A stretch of 57,148 nt of DNA from Hemicentrotus pulcherrimus (GCA_003118195.1 BEXV01000065.1:236079-293226); one strand, 5' to 3'. Numbered from the stretch's first letter, positions 1-13,115 are shown. Notes: generated by a model from the letters alone, not told the origin. Program-made: numbers and translations.

Positions 1-431
1 TTTTTGTGTCTTTTATTTTCATGGCAGCAGAATGACTTCAAAAATGTTGTGATGCTAAGAAGAAATGAAAGTAGAATTTTTACTGGAATATAAATGTAGA
101 TAGAGAAATAAGAAAGTGATTGGATTTAATTATAGCCATAGAAGTTCACTAACATCAGAATGGGGATAGTGATATTGCCTATTGTTTGCTTGCGTGGTAT
201 GAATCATTTTTAGCAACACGAAGAGAGAAGGTGTTTGTTGTTTCATGGAAAAAAAGAATTAGACCAACCACTTGGGTTTTAAAAGTGGCGTAATGGAGAA
301 AAAAAGGGAAGCGAGTAAACGTTGAGGGAGAGTAGAGGAGGAAAAAGTAGGACAAATTAGATTTGATGAACTGGATGTCAACCAGAGCGTAATAGGATTT
401 TAAACCTCACTCTTTTCATTATTTCCAAGCC

Positions 432-460
432 TCTCTTACCCTCTCTCTCTCTGTGTCTCT
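432..460. repeat. CT-rich microsatellite
   Basis: Short interrupted CT run (CTCTCTTACC followed by CTCTCTCTCTCTGTGTCTCT). It is one of many pyrimidine tracts in the window. Confidence 0.8.
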
Positions 461-628
461 GCTTCCACAAAACAAGGGTAGAAATAGGGTGCGTCCGTCA
501 GACATACACAGGGCAACGGCAAAAGTGCAGTGCCCCCTGCGGACCCAAATTGAGTGCAAATTGGTAATTTTCAGCCGACTTACTTATCATTGGGCCATGG
601 ACGGACGGGTACAACAGAGCCAGGTTGA

Positions 629-691
629 GCTGGCTGGCTGGCTGGCTGGCTGGCTGGGTATTGGCTGGGTAGGCTGGCTGGGTAGGTTGGG
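629..691. repeat. (GGCT)n microsatellite, decaying
   Basis: Seven or so uninterrupted copies of the tetramer GGCT, followed by diverged copies containing GGGTA and GGGTT. Translated, it gives a Gly-Trp-Leu-Ala type repeat, which explains the apparent peptides on both strands. I do not regard those as proteins. Confidence 0.9.
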
Positions 692-1990
692 TGACTCTGA
701 TCAAATAGATGTCAGGGTTAAGGGAGAAGACATGGCTGGATGGAAGAGCTAGGTCGTGATCAACGCTATATAGACTCGGTGTGCGGCTAGGAGAAGACAT
801 ACAAATGCACTTTGGTAGACATAGCTCTTCCACAGAATAGTCTAATTTCCATGTCTGACTTTGAATTTTGTAGGTTTTCAAGTCATATCATTTGAGTTTA
901 ATCTAATTGCTCAAATTCATTCTCTGTCCTTTGCTTAATAAACATGAGTATCTTGATGAGTTTTTGGAAGCTTGATTTTTTCCCTTTCTAGATACACATT
1001 TATGGATAAATGAGTTCTTCCCTTGCTGTCTCTACCTCCCCACTGCCATGAGTTATTGCTTGCAGCAAGGCAACTAGTACACATTTTTGTTTTTCTGTAT
1101 TTTCTTTAAATTAATAAACAAACAAGAACACTCAAGTTGGTGAATCAAGGATCCATATTTTGTCAAACTTCCATGTTGATCACAAATTGCCAGACTCCAA
1201 GTTTTTATAATTAAGTTCAATATAATACTTCATTAGAAAAAAAAATGAAAATATCATTTGTCGGGAAAGACACAAGAATTGCCCATAGCAAGAACAAATT
1301 AGAGGTCAACATTAATGTAAGATGAGATGTTTAATTGAGAAATAAGTTAATTAATTGTTTCAGGCAGGACAACATTGACCATACTTGGCGCCTGGCATTT
1401 CATTCCCAGGAGCCATTAAATAATGGCATAATTAGTTTTATTGGTTTGTTAATTGTCAATGAATATATAATCATTGTCTTATTTTCTCACCCTCTCTTTT
1501 TGATCGAAATATTTGATTTGCAGCCAAAAGTTAGAGAATAGGGAATGGAGAGCATCATTGTAAAATATGACTTTTGTTTCCATTCCCCAGAAAAGTTAAG
1601 AAGACTCAATTTTCGCAATAAAGAGAGAAAATGTAATTGAATTATTCTTCTCACAATATCTTTTATTTCTTTCTTTTAATCTTTGTCATTGTAATCTCTT
1701 TCATATTCTTCTTTTACCTCTGATATTATTTCAGTGATAAAGGAGTGAATTCTCTGAGAAATTATTGAAAGGAAAGCCTATTACTCACTTTGGTGATTCA
1801 TGGATGCGATAGAAATGTGCAATTTGAATGTGATGATCCGTTAAAATGAGGGCGCACATTCGCAGCATGAACGCACCATCCGCACGGCAGAGCGGCTAAT
1901 GTAAATAATGAGTGCTAGGTTATCCAGACAGAAAGAAATGAGCCAAAAAAGAGTACAAGGACCTGAGGGAAAGAGAAAGAGGTGGAGGAT

Positions 1991-2003
1991 GGGGGGGGGG
2001 GGG
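1991..2003. repeat. Poly-G run
   Basis: Thirteen consecutive G bases after GGTGGAGGAT. This could form a G-quadruplex-like structure and is also a spot where read length is often miscalled. Confidence 0.9.
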
Positions 2004-3080
2004 CAATAGAAAGCTCCATATCTATGTTTTTGTTGTATAAAAAACATTGAGATGAGTATTTTAAAAAGAAACATGGATCAATCCTGAAATATTTTGTGTA
2101 CTTCATGGTAAAATAAAGTTCTTGAATACACTTTAGTGAGTAAATAAAATAAAATGATAAATGTCATGAAATAAGGGGAGCTATAATCATGATTTCTTTT
2201 GATGTTCTTTGTGCAATTTGATAAAGAAGATGCAAGTTCTAATATATTCTTCTGATTGCAAAAAGCTAAACCAGTGATTAATCTTAAGGTATTTATATAT
2301 CAATAAACTAAACAAATTGTAGAAATGTAGACATGAAATCCATAATTCATATGTATATAAGTGTAAGTAATTACATATTGCTGTTTTAAGAGTGCCCCAT
2401 TAAAAATGAGAGCACAGGTATTCTACGATTGGCCTTCGAGCAGTATTTAGCCACTTTTGCCAAGGATATCCAATATCAGAGTTGCTTTGTTGATATGACA
2501 TCAACAAAGGGAAATCATGAACAGATGACATATGTATTTGTGTGTCATATAGGAACTCAATATAGTTATTTGATCTTTTCTTAAGATGAATGGTGGGCTT
2601 TCTGGTATTTAGAGGAGGAGGAGGATGAGGAGAAGGATGTATTTCCTGGAAGTATGCTCTACTTCATATCACTAATGAATCATCATTTCAGAAAGGTTGA
2701 AACATATCTCCACTGAATGATAGATCTTAGTTTTCCTATTCCCTCTATTCTGTCAACAAGTAACCAAACAACACCTAGCTCGGACAAACCAGGGCGCATC
2801 AGAATTTACTTAAGTATAATGTAAAGTTGGGCGTTCAACTTTTTAGGTCATTTTTTTTTTTAAAGAAGTAGAGTTTTGAGGATAAGGCTGCTAAAGCAAT
2901 CACAGCAACACATTTCAAATTGTGAGTATGTATGCTAAGCAACCAATGTAAAGGAATAGTGAGCAGACCAAAGCCTGCGTGTAACATTAGCCACAACTTG
3001 GCCTGGGGCCAGTCAATGTCAAGAGACAGGTCCAGCCTTAAACGAGAGCAAAATAAGATTTGATGAAGGCAGAGAGGGAA

Positions 3081-3180
3081 CCGAAAGAAAGAAAAAGACC
3101 CTCAGAAGGAGGTCGAGGGAAGGGAAAGGGGGTGGAGGGTGGAAATAGATGGAGAGAAAGGGAGAGAGAGAGAGGGGAGA
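3081..3180. repeat. Purine-rich tract with GA core
   Basis: About 100 bases that are almost all A or G on the plus strand, with a GAGAGAGAGAG core near 3162-3174. The Arg/Glu/Gly-rich peptide read through it is a by-product of the repeat. Confidence 0.8.
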
Positions 3181-5998
3181 ATGGTAGAATACACTGGGGG
3201 ATCCCAATGAGTGATTGCAGTTACTTTACAATGGGACATTCAAAAATCGTTCACAGATGGTACACAGTCTTAATGTGAAGCCTGTTTCCAAGTCTACTTT
3301 CACCCCTTTCTTTTCTTTGAATGTTTTTTTTTTTTGGTAGGGGATTCTTGTATTTCAGATTCAGTTAAGGAGACAGAGATTAAATCATCAGAGTTAGAGG
3401 GGGCTTTTCTTTTTAGAAGGAATATTCTTTCATTTATAATCTTGGTGCCTATCAATAATATAGTTATTTACGAAAGTCTACTTGCATAAGAATCATTCAA
3501 ACAAAACTTTGACTTTCAGGTGACACCAATTTCATCTGCAATTCTCATCATATTTATTTAGAGGCATTAATCAAATAAGAGTTTGAATGTCCCCTTCATA
3601 GTATGGCTGTCTTCCCTGCAGAAAAATACTTTTGATGCAAGTAGAATTTTTTGTCCCACAAATATGAAAACAATGTCCACTCACAGATTGAAATATTCTC
3701 ATTCAGGAAAAACCTTATCGCATGTGACATCTTGTTCAACCATTTCTCATTCACATCAGAAGAATATATCGTTTACTCAACTTCTATAACCGACAAAATA
3801 AGTATGCGTCGAAATGATCTTAATGCAAGACAGAAAGGAAATGATTAATTGTCGGAAGTAGCTTGGAACATACTTGTAGATGAATGATCATGTTCGGGGT
3901 GAAAGTGGCGGGTGAAAATTAAGGTGACCTACTTTCTTGGATGGAGCACTTGTAAGGTAGCATTAAAAATGTAAGAGGAGGGGGTAAAAGAAACTAGACA
4001 CATTTAAGTGGTGAAACAAGATATCTGTGCATTTAATTTCCCCAGGAAAGTGTGTATCATTAATGTGCTGAAAGTTTCTTTATGTATCACATGTGGAATG
4101 AATCAGAGAGAAGATATGAAAAGGTACTGTAAATTCTCCTTATATTCCTGTGTTGAAACTATTTTTGGCACTGTATTTGTCATTCGAAATAAAACTGGTA
4201 CATGTAGGGAATCCTACTTTAGTTTTCAAAATTAGTGACCCAGATAAAGGATGACCTGATAATATGAGGAAAGAGTAGAATGGAATGGGGCAAGATGAGT
4301 GGACAACATTACAAATTTGGGGAGTTTGTATTGTGCAATATTGATAGCTTTACACCTGAATTATGGAATGATTGAAATTGAATGGATTGACAAAAATATG
4401 ACAACTTTGCACTGGAAAAGAGGGAAAACTTGAAAACAGGTAAAAACAAAAGAAGATAAAAGTAAACCCTGAGGTTGAATTCTCTTGGTATGCCCAGATC
4501 GACCCCATGCGTGACAAGTTACTAACAAACATGTCACGGTATCACCGCCCACACTGAAACATTTGAAAGCTATCTTTCACTGATCCTCTACCCTTTCTTT
4601 CTCTCTACCTGTCTATTCTGAAAACTAATACTGCTCTGGCTCTGCACCCTGGATTGAAAGATTCATTTTCATTTTCATGGGAAATGCTCATTAACTTACC
4701 AATCTTTTACAAGTAGTTTTTTCTTCTTCATGGTACTAATGATAGTGGTTTTTAGTGCTTGTGAAGTACAGAGTGTTGTCACTGGTATTGCCAATTTTGT
4801 ATTTGTAAGCTGGACTTCAGGATATAGTGATTTTGATGGCATGGGTCAACATCCCACCGCTGCCACCATGATAGGATAGACATGACATTTCTGTTAAATA
4901 GTGACATAGTGACCTATCCATTCAATTGGTTAGGTAACCATACTTCACCATGCACGTACCTCAGCACCAAAAGGGGCAAACAACAACACGTGTTAAATAT
5001 AAATGTAAACATGCCTTGAGAGGGCAGCAAATACGATAACACCATGCATTTGAAGTATTGCTTTAACTTTGACTGTATGGTATGTAAATTTATTATTATT
5101 TAATCAAGCATAATTTAGTAGAAATCACTCATAATCATAGTTGATAATTAAAATCTTAAGTCTTCACTACTCTTTTGTGGTGATACCAACAATAGTTTTT
5201 ACAAATCCTAATCTTTAGATACATATGACAGTGTGGCTTGAGTGAATTAGCATGCTTTTAGCATATTCGCAATCTACGTTATCAGATTAAATGGACGTTT
5301 TTTTTATCATGAATAACTTTACTCAATCTACTCCAACAGGAGATTTACATTAATCCATTGCAATATGAGCAAGTATTCTTTTATTCCGATATACAGATGA
5401 ATTCCTCTAAGGGACTGATATAATTAAAATGCAGTTCATATGGTGATAAATTATGCAGCTAATCGTATATATTCTGATACAGTATGCATAATGTCAATCG
5501 CCTTGGGATATTCTATTCTCTCTGTTCAATACATGGGCAATTTCTTTATGCATTTCTTTTCATTCTCACCTTCTTGTACGAGTATCACCACCTCTTTCCT
5601 TCTTCCAGGTTATCTGCAGTAGTTTAACTGTTACTTTATTTCTACTTGTTTTATTGTTCAGCAGGATCAAAGACAACATTTTACAAGGAAGAAAAGTCAT
5701 AAAGATGTTATTGGGACAGAGGGAGGGAACAAAAATCAAATTCATGTCTAATACCTCTTTTTTACCAACCACCTCAAGCGCCATATTTGTTACAACGTAT
5801 CAGTATGTCTGCTCAATATACTCCGTTTTGAAATTCAAGATGGAGCTTGAAGCTGGGTCATGGATCACTGCAAAACTTTAGCCCTAGCCCTCTTTGAATT
5901 TCTGCAGGAGCTGTACCGATAAACAAGCCTACATGTACATAAATTACTGTGTATGTAATGCCTGTTGAGCAGAGATCTTAAACTTTCTTAATCTATTC

Positions 5999-6010
5999 AG
6001 TACCGGTACT
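5999..6010. repeat. 12-bp palindrome AGTACCGGTACT
   Basis: Perfectly self-complementary dodecamer, one of six places in the window with TACCGGTA (see findings). No function assigned. Confidence 0.85.
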
Positions 6011-7696
6011 TGTCATTTTTAAATCATGTTCATGGAGGCAAATTTCTAAATTCTGTTCATTAAAAAATAAGAAAGATGAATGAGGTCAACTGCTTAAATT
6101 GAAACCAAGTTATCATCAGTACTCATATGAGGATTAATGAAATATGAGCAAAAATAATAGATTAAAAAAAATGTTAACCCTTTGGTGAACTCTGCGAGGA
6201 TAGAGGAATACAGCCATTTTATTAAGTCAATTATTCATTCAGATTTACCACTTTCAAGTTATGCCAAAATTACACTGAAAGGAATATTTGCATTGACCTA
6301 TTTTCATTTCAATTTTCCCCTATGCAAGTAACGTCTAGATTTTTTTATAGAACATATTTTTTTGCAAAGAGATATGATTGAATTTGATCACAGAAAATTC
6401 ATCTAAAATACTGCAAAGTCAGAATTGTTAACATAAATTTGCTCAGAACAATTGTCTCGTATGCATTGTTGATTGGATGTTAAATTATTCTTGAGAGAAC
6501 TTTGTTTGAATCAATGCGTATGCAATTAGGATAGGTATAAGATGGAAAGGGAAAAGTTACAATTTTGTAATCCTCTTTAAACCCCTGAAATTGTATGCCG
6601 AGCCAGGTTCATAAATCTCATTTGACAGCAAGTACGATAAATCAACAGAAGAAAATTACTTTTTCCAAATTGCAAACTCTGAATTATGCATGAAAATGGG
6701 TCTTACGTGGGCAGAAATGGGGGATATTTATACGATTACATGGCTCTCTGGAGCTTTACAGCGAAGCCCTCCAATTCTTGTTATGTTTTTAAAGCTTCTG
6801 AAATTATGTTCTTTTCGTTAAGACTTAAAAACAAAATATAGACTTTTGACCATCTATATATTTTTTTTAGATACCAAATGAACCAAATAGTACTAAGCAG
6901 TTTTTTTTTGTCGGTCATATACACTTCAGTGTAGTACTTAATCCAAGTATAATGTATTAAAAATGATATGGCTATTTCAATTTTTAAAATGAAAATTGAA
7001 TTGCTTTTGTAACAGGTAATGCAGGACATCAAAAACCTGTAGTTTCCATATAAATATATGTTGTTGATTGAAAAGATGCAGGCAGCATGTTTGATACAAT
7101 GTTTTCGATAATGGGATGATAAATACAAGAATAAGGGCGTTTTATGATTTTTGCCTTTTCTGATTGAATTTTTGATTTAAATAAAAATAATTTTATAAAT
7201 CCTGTATTTTTTTAAAGTGAACGTTTTGTAATGAACAAAATGAATGCCTAATCCATACAAATTTGGCATCATTGTTATGTTGCTGTGATGTAAATGAATG
7301 GAAGGCAGGCTACTGGCTTGGGCCCTGGGCATACTGCGGTTTTCTTGACGAGACAGAATAGGGGTAATGTGCTCCTTTAAAGTGAAATAGCTATCTTCGA
7401 GGAAAATGAGAGGAAGAAAAGCCAGGGAGGAAAATACCTGAGGATCTATCATCATGTGGATTAGAAAGGGCACTCACACAAAACTAAACATTCCTGCCTC
7501 TTCAGTTTCTGAAAAAACAACCCTAATCATGCAGCAGATTCGCAGGAAATCACGTTAGACGTCGAACATGATAGGCGTGACATCTCACATTTTTTGCTCG
7601 TTCGTAGTATGAAACCTTTACCCCTATCCCACTTTTGATTTCAATCTTCTCTGGATTATCATACCAATCCTCCCTCTTATTTTGCAGTTGGGAGAC

Positions 7697-8025
7697 TTAT
7701 ATGCTTTTCACGCTTCTTTCACTTAGCCCTGGACTTTATTTAGCCCAGACTAACTTTTTGGGCTTTTTACATATGCTGTTTTAGTGCCGTACTAAGCGTC
7801 TATTCACATTAGTAATTGCGGAGTTAGCCCTGCTTTTTTGCGGGGCCAACTAATGCTGTACTTAAGTTTGGGCTAGTCTACTTTGGGTAAATTTGTGTCT
7901 GAACAGAAAATTGGCTAAGTTATAAGCCCAGGGCTATACATGTAGGTGGGGTAAGACCCCCCCCCCTTTAGCCTCACCTATAGTCCAGGGCTAAGCAAAA
8001 TTTTACTAGTGTGAAAAGCATATTA
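7697..8025. mobile_element. Fold-back MITE with probable TTA target duplication
   Basis: The element proper spans 7700-8022 (323 bp). Its outer ends are perfect 12-bp inverted repeats, TATGCTTTTCAC at 7700 and its complement ending at 8022. Just inside lies a second perfect 14-bp inverted pair, CTTAGCCCTGGACT at 7722-7735 and 7982-7995. The element is flanked on both sides by TTA (7697-7699 and 8023-8025). The interior is crowded with AGCCC/GGGCT in both orientations, so the whole single strand could fold extensively. There is no transposase frame. A 3-bp TWA duplication is the habit of PIF/Harbinger elements, which makes that superfamily a reasonable guess, but the terminal bases alone do not prove it. 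It would move only with a transposase supplied in trans. Confidence 0.75.
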
Positions 8026-8726
8026 CAATCCCATTTCCACATTAGTGGTGATTAGGGAAAATGTAGTTTGTTGGTTTTATCTTGAAAACATGAACAATTT
8101 GAAAATGTTGTGGAGTTCAGACCAATGTAGAAATAGAAAGACAAAAAATTTGTCAAGTAGATATGTAATCATAGGCAGGTTACTTCAATATTAAAGTGTA
8201 AAATGGATCAGTTTGTGACATTTACTCTTAGATTAGATTTGATTGATTTTGTATTTGTAACTTTGATTCCAGTACGATGGGAAATGTACCCATATACTGT
8301 TTATTGACCAGAGCTGGTAGTTTGCAAGGAAAGAAATGTGTATGACCGCTTTGACCTTGTCTTTCTTTTCCATGCATGTAACCTTTTGAGAAAATCTCAG
8401 AATACTCATTTTATCAATTCTATGGGTAGGATGTATCGACAGTTATCTCAAATTGAAGGCAACAAGACACAAGCACATGCATATACCATTGTTGAGGGTC
8501 AAAAGGAAGTTGACTTTATGTAAACGTATGTGAGTTACCTCCTTTCTGGCTCTCAGCAGATGATTTCCAAGGTAATCATGTTTCCTTGGGGATCTATTGC
8601 TGTAATATTTAACCGATGCTAGTTGGTCTTCTGTACACCCCCTCATCTCTCACTCAAAAACCACTAATAAATACAGGCTGTTGCAGATTGATGTGCATGA
8701 TGTGATGGTGAAGAGGGGGTACAAAG

Positions 8727-8808
8727 TGCATCACCAAGTCATTTTGAGCAGCATGGATGCCCCCATGCTGTGCTTGGTGTATGACTGCACAGCTGGTCAT
8801 ACACTGAG
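8727..8808 (+). other. Competing hairpins
   Basis: Three stems can form. An 8-bp perfect stem, CAGCATGG (8749-8756) with CCATGCTG (8763-8770), closes a 6-base loop. Next to it a 9-bp perfect stem, GTGTATGAC (8777-8785) with GTCATACAC (8796-8804), extends to 13 bp with two G-U pairs (8773-8808). A third pairing, CACCAAG (8732-8738) with CTTGGTG (8773-8779), uses the same bases as the second stem, so those two exclude each other. It does not look like a microRNA precursor, because no single stem approaches 20 bp. Whether it is transcribed is unknown. Confidence 0.5.
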
Positions 8809-11216
8809 GCAGTTACCCTACCTGCCATGCCCCATCAGCATATTGAGTTTCTCTCCTGCTAATTCAAGAAACAAGGAGGGGGGCAATAATTGAGGGAGAA
8901 TGCATTCCGCAGCTGAACTTTCTGCCAGATGGGAGGGGGGTAAGGCCAAATTAAGGTAGAAGACATACCAGAATATTATTACTCCAGAGTGATTTCAATA
9001 GCTACCCCATGATGCAACTGAAATGGTTGCCAATTTGATTCCCCCCTCCCTAACAAATTGTCTGGATAGAGCTGATTCTTGCCTGCAGTTTTTTTCTTCT
9101 TTTGCAGCCAGGGGACGATGCAACGTTCAAGCTGTTCTACTTCAAACGATGCTTTTGATTGTGGGTTCCTAAGAAGTCAACAAATATATATATATCTATG
9201 AAGCAAATTTATGTAAAGATTGTTTTAAGAAAACCTATCAATATGAAATTGATGACAAAAAAATCACAGAAAATGGGGATTTATTTGGTGAAGAAGGATG
9301 TCAACTTTTTTGTGACTTGAAATCAATCTTCAGAAGATGTGAAAGTGTCACTGGGACTTTAAGACTATTAGATATTCCTGTCACAGCATTGTGAGTGAGT
9401 ACCTGTTGGAAAAGAAATAAGGCCTACCTGAGAAATAATATTTGAATTATGAGGAGAATATCAAGTAGTTTCTTGAGATGCTGTCATCAGAATGCTCCAG
9501 CAAAGTCTCAGAGATAATACAGAAAATCAACATTTTCAACAGGTCATAGAGGCAGTACATGTTCGACATTAAAAATAAAAAAAATCTCTGTTTTGATAAT
9601 CATTTGGTATATCTTTCTTCTTCAAACTCATATTTCTCCTCTATTTCTTGTGGAAGATTTCCAAGATTTCCAAGATTTACATGTAGTGCCCATGCAATAT
9701 AATCAGATTGTTATAAAAACCAGCTCACAAAAACTTTCAAGGTATCAGGTCAAGGGTAATTTTCATACCCTGTTCGTAGTGCCTTTAGAAATAATGTTGG
9801 GATTATGTAATAGGTCATTGTAATGTTGACTCATTTCTAAAAAATGATGCATGAAGCTATTGAAATTGCATTATAAAGATAGTTTTTCAAGTCTGTGTGA
9901 TCATGTCAAAAAAAAACATTCAAAGCCAGAATCAGTTTCATACCACAATGACTCGATCAAATCATTGTTTGATGTATATCTGACCATGGGTGACGATTCC
10001 TTTACACTATATGGGTCAAGTGAAAAATGAAATCACATCATAAATTCCAGACTAAGGTTTTTTCTCGGTCTGTCGACTTTGGCAGATAGCGTTGGTCTGA
10101 GTCACAAAACTGAAGTTCTAGACCTGCTGCGGAAATCTTTTTGATTGATTATGATTGCATCTGCATATTTCGTCTCTCTGTCCCATGCTGGGATGGGCAT
10201 AGACAAATGAATTATAGTGGAAGTGTGGAGGTATGGGGTCATTAATATTGTACCTACCTGAGTAACATTAATTTTATAGAGAACAAAAATCATATAATTT
10301 GTTATTGAGATATTCTTTTCTCTTCAAAGAGGGAGTAAGACATTTAAAAGAAAAGAGATTGAGTTGTTTAGAGTCTTTCTTTGCATCGTGGTTGTGATTA
10401 TTGTTGATCTGTTTGTGTTGTGAACAGGAAGTCATGATAGGGCATGATAACTTAACATGTTCGGTTCCATATAGATTGTTTCTATTGCCATTGGACATGA
10501 TCATGGTTACTCTTTTAGGGTAAGAGACACAGAAGATAGCGAGGTAAAATGAAGATGGTACTTTCCCCATCCCCTGGGAAGATGCAATCCTGTTTCCATG
10601 CTGGATACTTGTCCTCATTTTGTCAACAAAGATATTCTTTATGACAGAATGACCCCGATCTCAAGCTGTCATCAGGCCCAGATAGCCCTGGACTGGTGTT
10701 CCATTTACCACAACCTTGAACTCGATGCTGAGAAGATATCTCGGTTATAGGAATATGATTGCCACAGTTTAAGTCTCGATCAGGCTCCAGGCCCAGCAAG
10801 CCTGTCATCCCGAACATCCTGAAAAATGATGTTTCCAGAAACTGATTATGTATGTGGTTTACAGAACAGGGCACAATTGAATGGGAGAGCACATCAGATT
10901 CCAGATGGAATTTAAAGACAGAATATTGAATTGTAATGATAGTGGAAAGGTCAATGCTATACCTTGACTGATCTAAACTAAGTAACCTCATTCTTGATTT
11001 TGTATTTTTTTAAAGGAATTAATTTTGCCATTAGGTGTCAGTTATTAAGATTTCAAAAAATGATTGTTCAGTTTTGTTGATGGAGTCAAAGGCCATCGTT
11101 TCTACAATACAAAATATCTACCTGACAGAAACTTTCTATTCCATCAATTTAGAATTACACCTTTCCAAAGTATTTTACTTTGCCTTTAAAATCTTTGATG
11201 GTAATCCTGACGAGTC

Positions 11217-11351
11217 CCTCCATTGTCACACATCCGTGCATGGGCCTCCACTGGTTATTGAAAGATCCACATCGCAATGCAAAAACCATCCACATTGCAA
11301 TGCAAAGCTTTCAATTAGCATGTCTTAACATTAACCAGTGGATAATGGAGG
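11217..11351. repeat. Nested imperfect fold-back with 23-bp tandem core
   Basis: Outer inverted arms CCTCCATT (11217-11224) and AATGGAGG (11344-11351) enclose a second pair, TCCACTGGTTA (11247-11257) and TTAACCAGTGGA (11331-11342), and a third, ATTGAAAG (11257-11264) and CTTTCAAT (11308-11315). In the centre a 23-bp unit starting ATCCACATCGCAATGC is repeated in tandem (11265-11287 and from 11288) with one clear C/T difference in the shared part. This architecture suggests a short fold-back element or the remnant of one. No target duplication was found. Confidence 0.55.
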
Positions 11352-12147
11352 AAAAAATATGCCTGTTCATATGAAAAGATGGGACATATCATCATCAAAG
11401 AGATAAGATATTTTTGGACCTTTTAAGGTTCATCTCTGCAGAGCTTTGCATACAAAACATGATATTTACCATAAAGCTCTAAGCCAACACTACTTACCCA
11501 TCTAATTTTGTTTTTCCATGAAAGGCTTTTATCTGTAGGATGAAAGTATTTCTCATGAGCTATTGAATGCAGAAGTGTGATAGTATATGAAAAAAATGGA
11601 CAGATTTTAAAATATGAATTCCATTAAATTCTTCTCACTTATGCCACCGTCTTCTAATTTAACAGGCCTTTGTATTCGACAAAAAATGTATTTTAATTAA
11701 AAAATTGACATTTAGCCAGATTTGGAGGGAACTGGTTGAGCTAGAGGGTCATTTTAGGTGTGATTCAATCTTTCCATATGAATCATCTTAAATCAATTTT
11801 TGAGAGGTTTGAGTAGGTGAGAGAGGATGAGGGTCATGACAGAGAAGAAGAAGAAGAAGGAGAAGCATATGAGCAGCATGTATAGTATGTACTGCAGGCA
11901 TGGGTGAGTCATGTCTATTGTAAACACTGCAAGATACAAAAACAGGCAGAACATTTCAAGGGTTCCAACATGCTGTTTGAGTGATGCTATGGCGTAAAAA
12001 ACCAACAAAAAAAGCAACAAAATTGGAGCAAATAAATCTGCCCTCATTCATGTGAAAATGTAATGATTCATGCACTCAAGAATACTTGTGCCTGGAAGAA
12101 ATTTCACTCTGACTCTTCACAAATATACAGTATTGATTGCAGGTCTG

Positions 12148-12242
12148 TAATTGGCCAATTAGCTGAAATCATTACCAGATGCTGTCAGGTGATCTAGCTA
12201 AGATTAAGGGTTAAAGGTCAGGGGTATGAGGGTATGAGGTCA
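12148..12242. promoter_or_regulatory. Possible cis-regulatory cluster: CCAAT palindrome and AGGTCA half-sites
   Basis: A 14-bp perfect palindrome TAATTGGCCAATTA (12148-12161) combines an inverted CCAAT pair with TAATTG homeodomain-type cores. Two AGGTCA nuclear-receptor half-sites follow in the same orientation (12215-12220 and 12237-12242), 16 bases apart. Such motifs occur by chance in AT-rich DNA, so this is only a candidate; no gene is near enough to tie it to. Confidence 0.25.
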
Positions 12243-12785
12243 GATTCAATGGCTTGAGTAGGGAAATGGCTTCAAATCCTCGAATCATTAAAAAATCTGT
12301 TATATTTTGGGGGGAAATTGCTTTTTCTTGTTATGTATTTTTTACCTCTATTTTATACCCTTTTCACATTTCAACTCTCTAAACCAAATCTTGGAATTTA
12401 ACGTCGATGTCGAAGCTTCTATTTGAGTGTTCGAAATGTAATTCAAACTTTTTGTTGTCTCATGAAAAAAATGTGTAGCAAATATGCTTTCAGCTGCCAA
12501 GGTCTTGACAGCCAGAATAATGCAACAAATGAATCAAATGGGCAAAAATATGAAATTGAAAATGTTGTTTATGGTGGAAGTAATAGCTTTAGATCGGTTG
12601 AAGTACTGAATAGCAGCGAGTGAATGTGAGAGAGTGTGAGGCAGGCAGGGGAAGTCAGTTTGGTTTATGCCCTCAATAGCTCTATTCCTAGAGGTGTTGT
12701 TTAGTGGTTCACTTCATGCGTTGATAAACTTACAGTTTATGAGTGTTTCCACAATTGCTTTGGATGTTGAATAGATGGAGGTGCT

Positions 12786-12851
12786 GAGAGAGAAGGAGGG
12801 AGAGAGAGAGAGAGAAAAAGAGAGAGAGAGAGAGGGTGAGGGGGGAGGGAG
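12786..12851. repeat. GA-rich microsatellite
   Basis: Homopurine run with two GAGAGA blocks separated by AAAAAG and followed by GGGGGGAGGGAG-like sequence. Confidence 0.85.
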
Positions 12852-13115
12852 ACTGTAGAAGGGAAAGTCCCTGATATATACAGCACACTGTGGCTTTAAC
12901 TATGATTTATGAGCCTGCAGGGATCAAGATTGGCATACTTTTGTGAGGAAGTGTGAAAGTATGTTTTGTTTACATTTCCCCTCCAAGTCTAAGCATATTA
13001 ACTTAGTATATTTTCATTCAGCATGTTCAAGGCAGAAAAAAATGCAGGGTAAAAAAAAAGGAATGGTAGGATTACTTGTTCTAGTTTATTTCTATTTTCA
13101 CTAAAAGTATTGCTT

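Larger units (their letters stand above)
1..7696. other. Non-coding AT-rich stretch, no gene seen
   Basis: I see no coding gene here. Open frames are short (at most about 127 codons), overlap each other on both strands and match no family I recognise. The two overlapping frames near 450-880 arise from the GGCT microsatellite. Besides the repeats listed separately, the stretch holds poly-A and poly-T runs, a 12-bp palindrome centred on ACCGGT at 5999-6010, and ordinary AT-rich sequence. It could be intergenic or intronic; the sequence alone does not decide. Confidence 0.7.

Noticed and set aside
453..881. Gly-Trp-Leu and Gln-Pro-Ala repeat peptides on opposite strands
   Set aside because: Both are translations of the GGCT microsatellite at 629-691.
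8727..8808. microRNA precursor
   Set aside because: Stems are 8 and 13 bp; no continuous duplex of about 20 bp suitable for Drosha/Dicer processing.
10623..10991. 122-codon minus-strand frame
   Set aside because: No domain or codon-bias signal; similar lengths arise by chance in this window.
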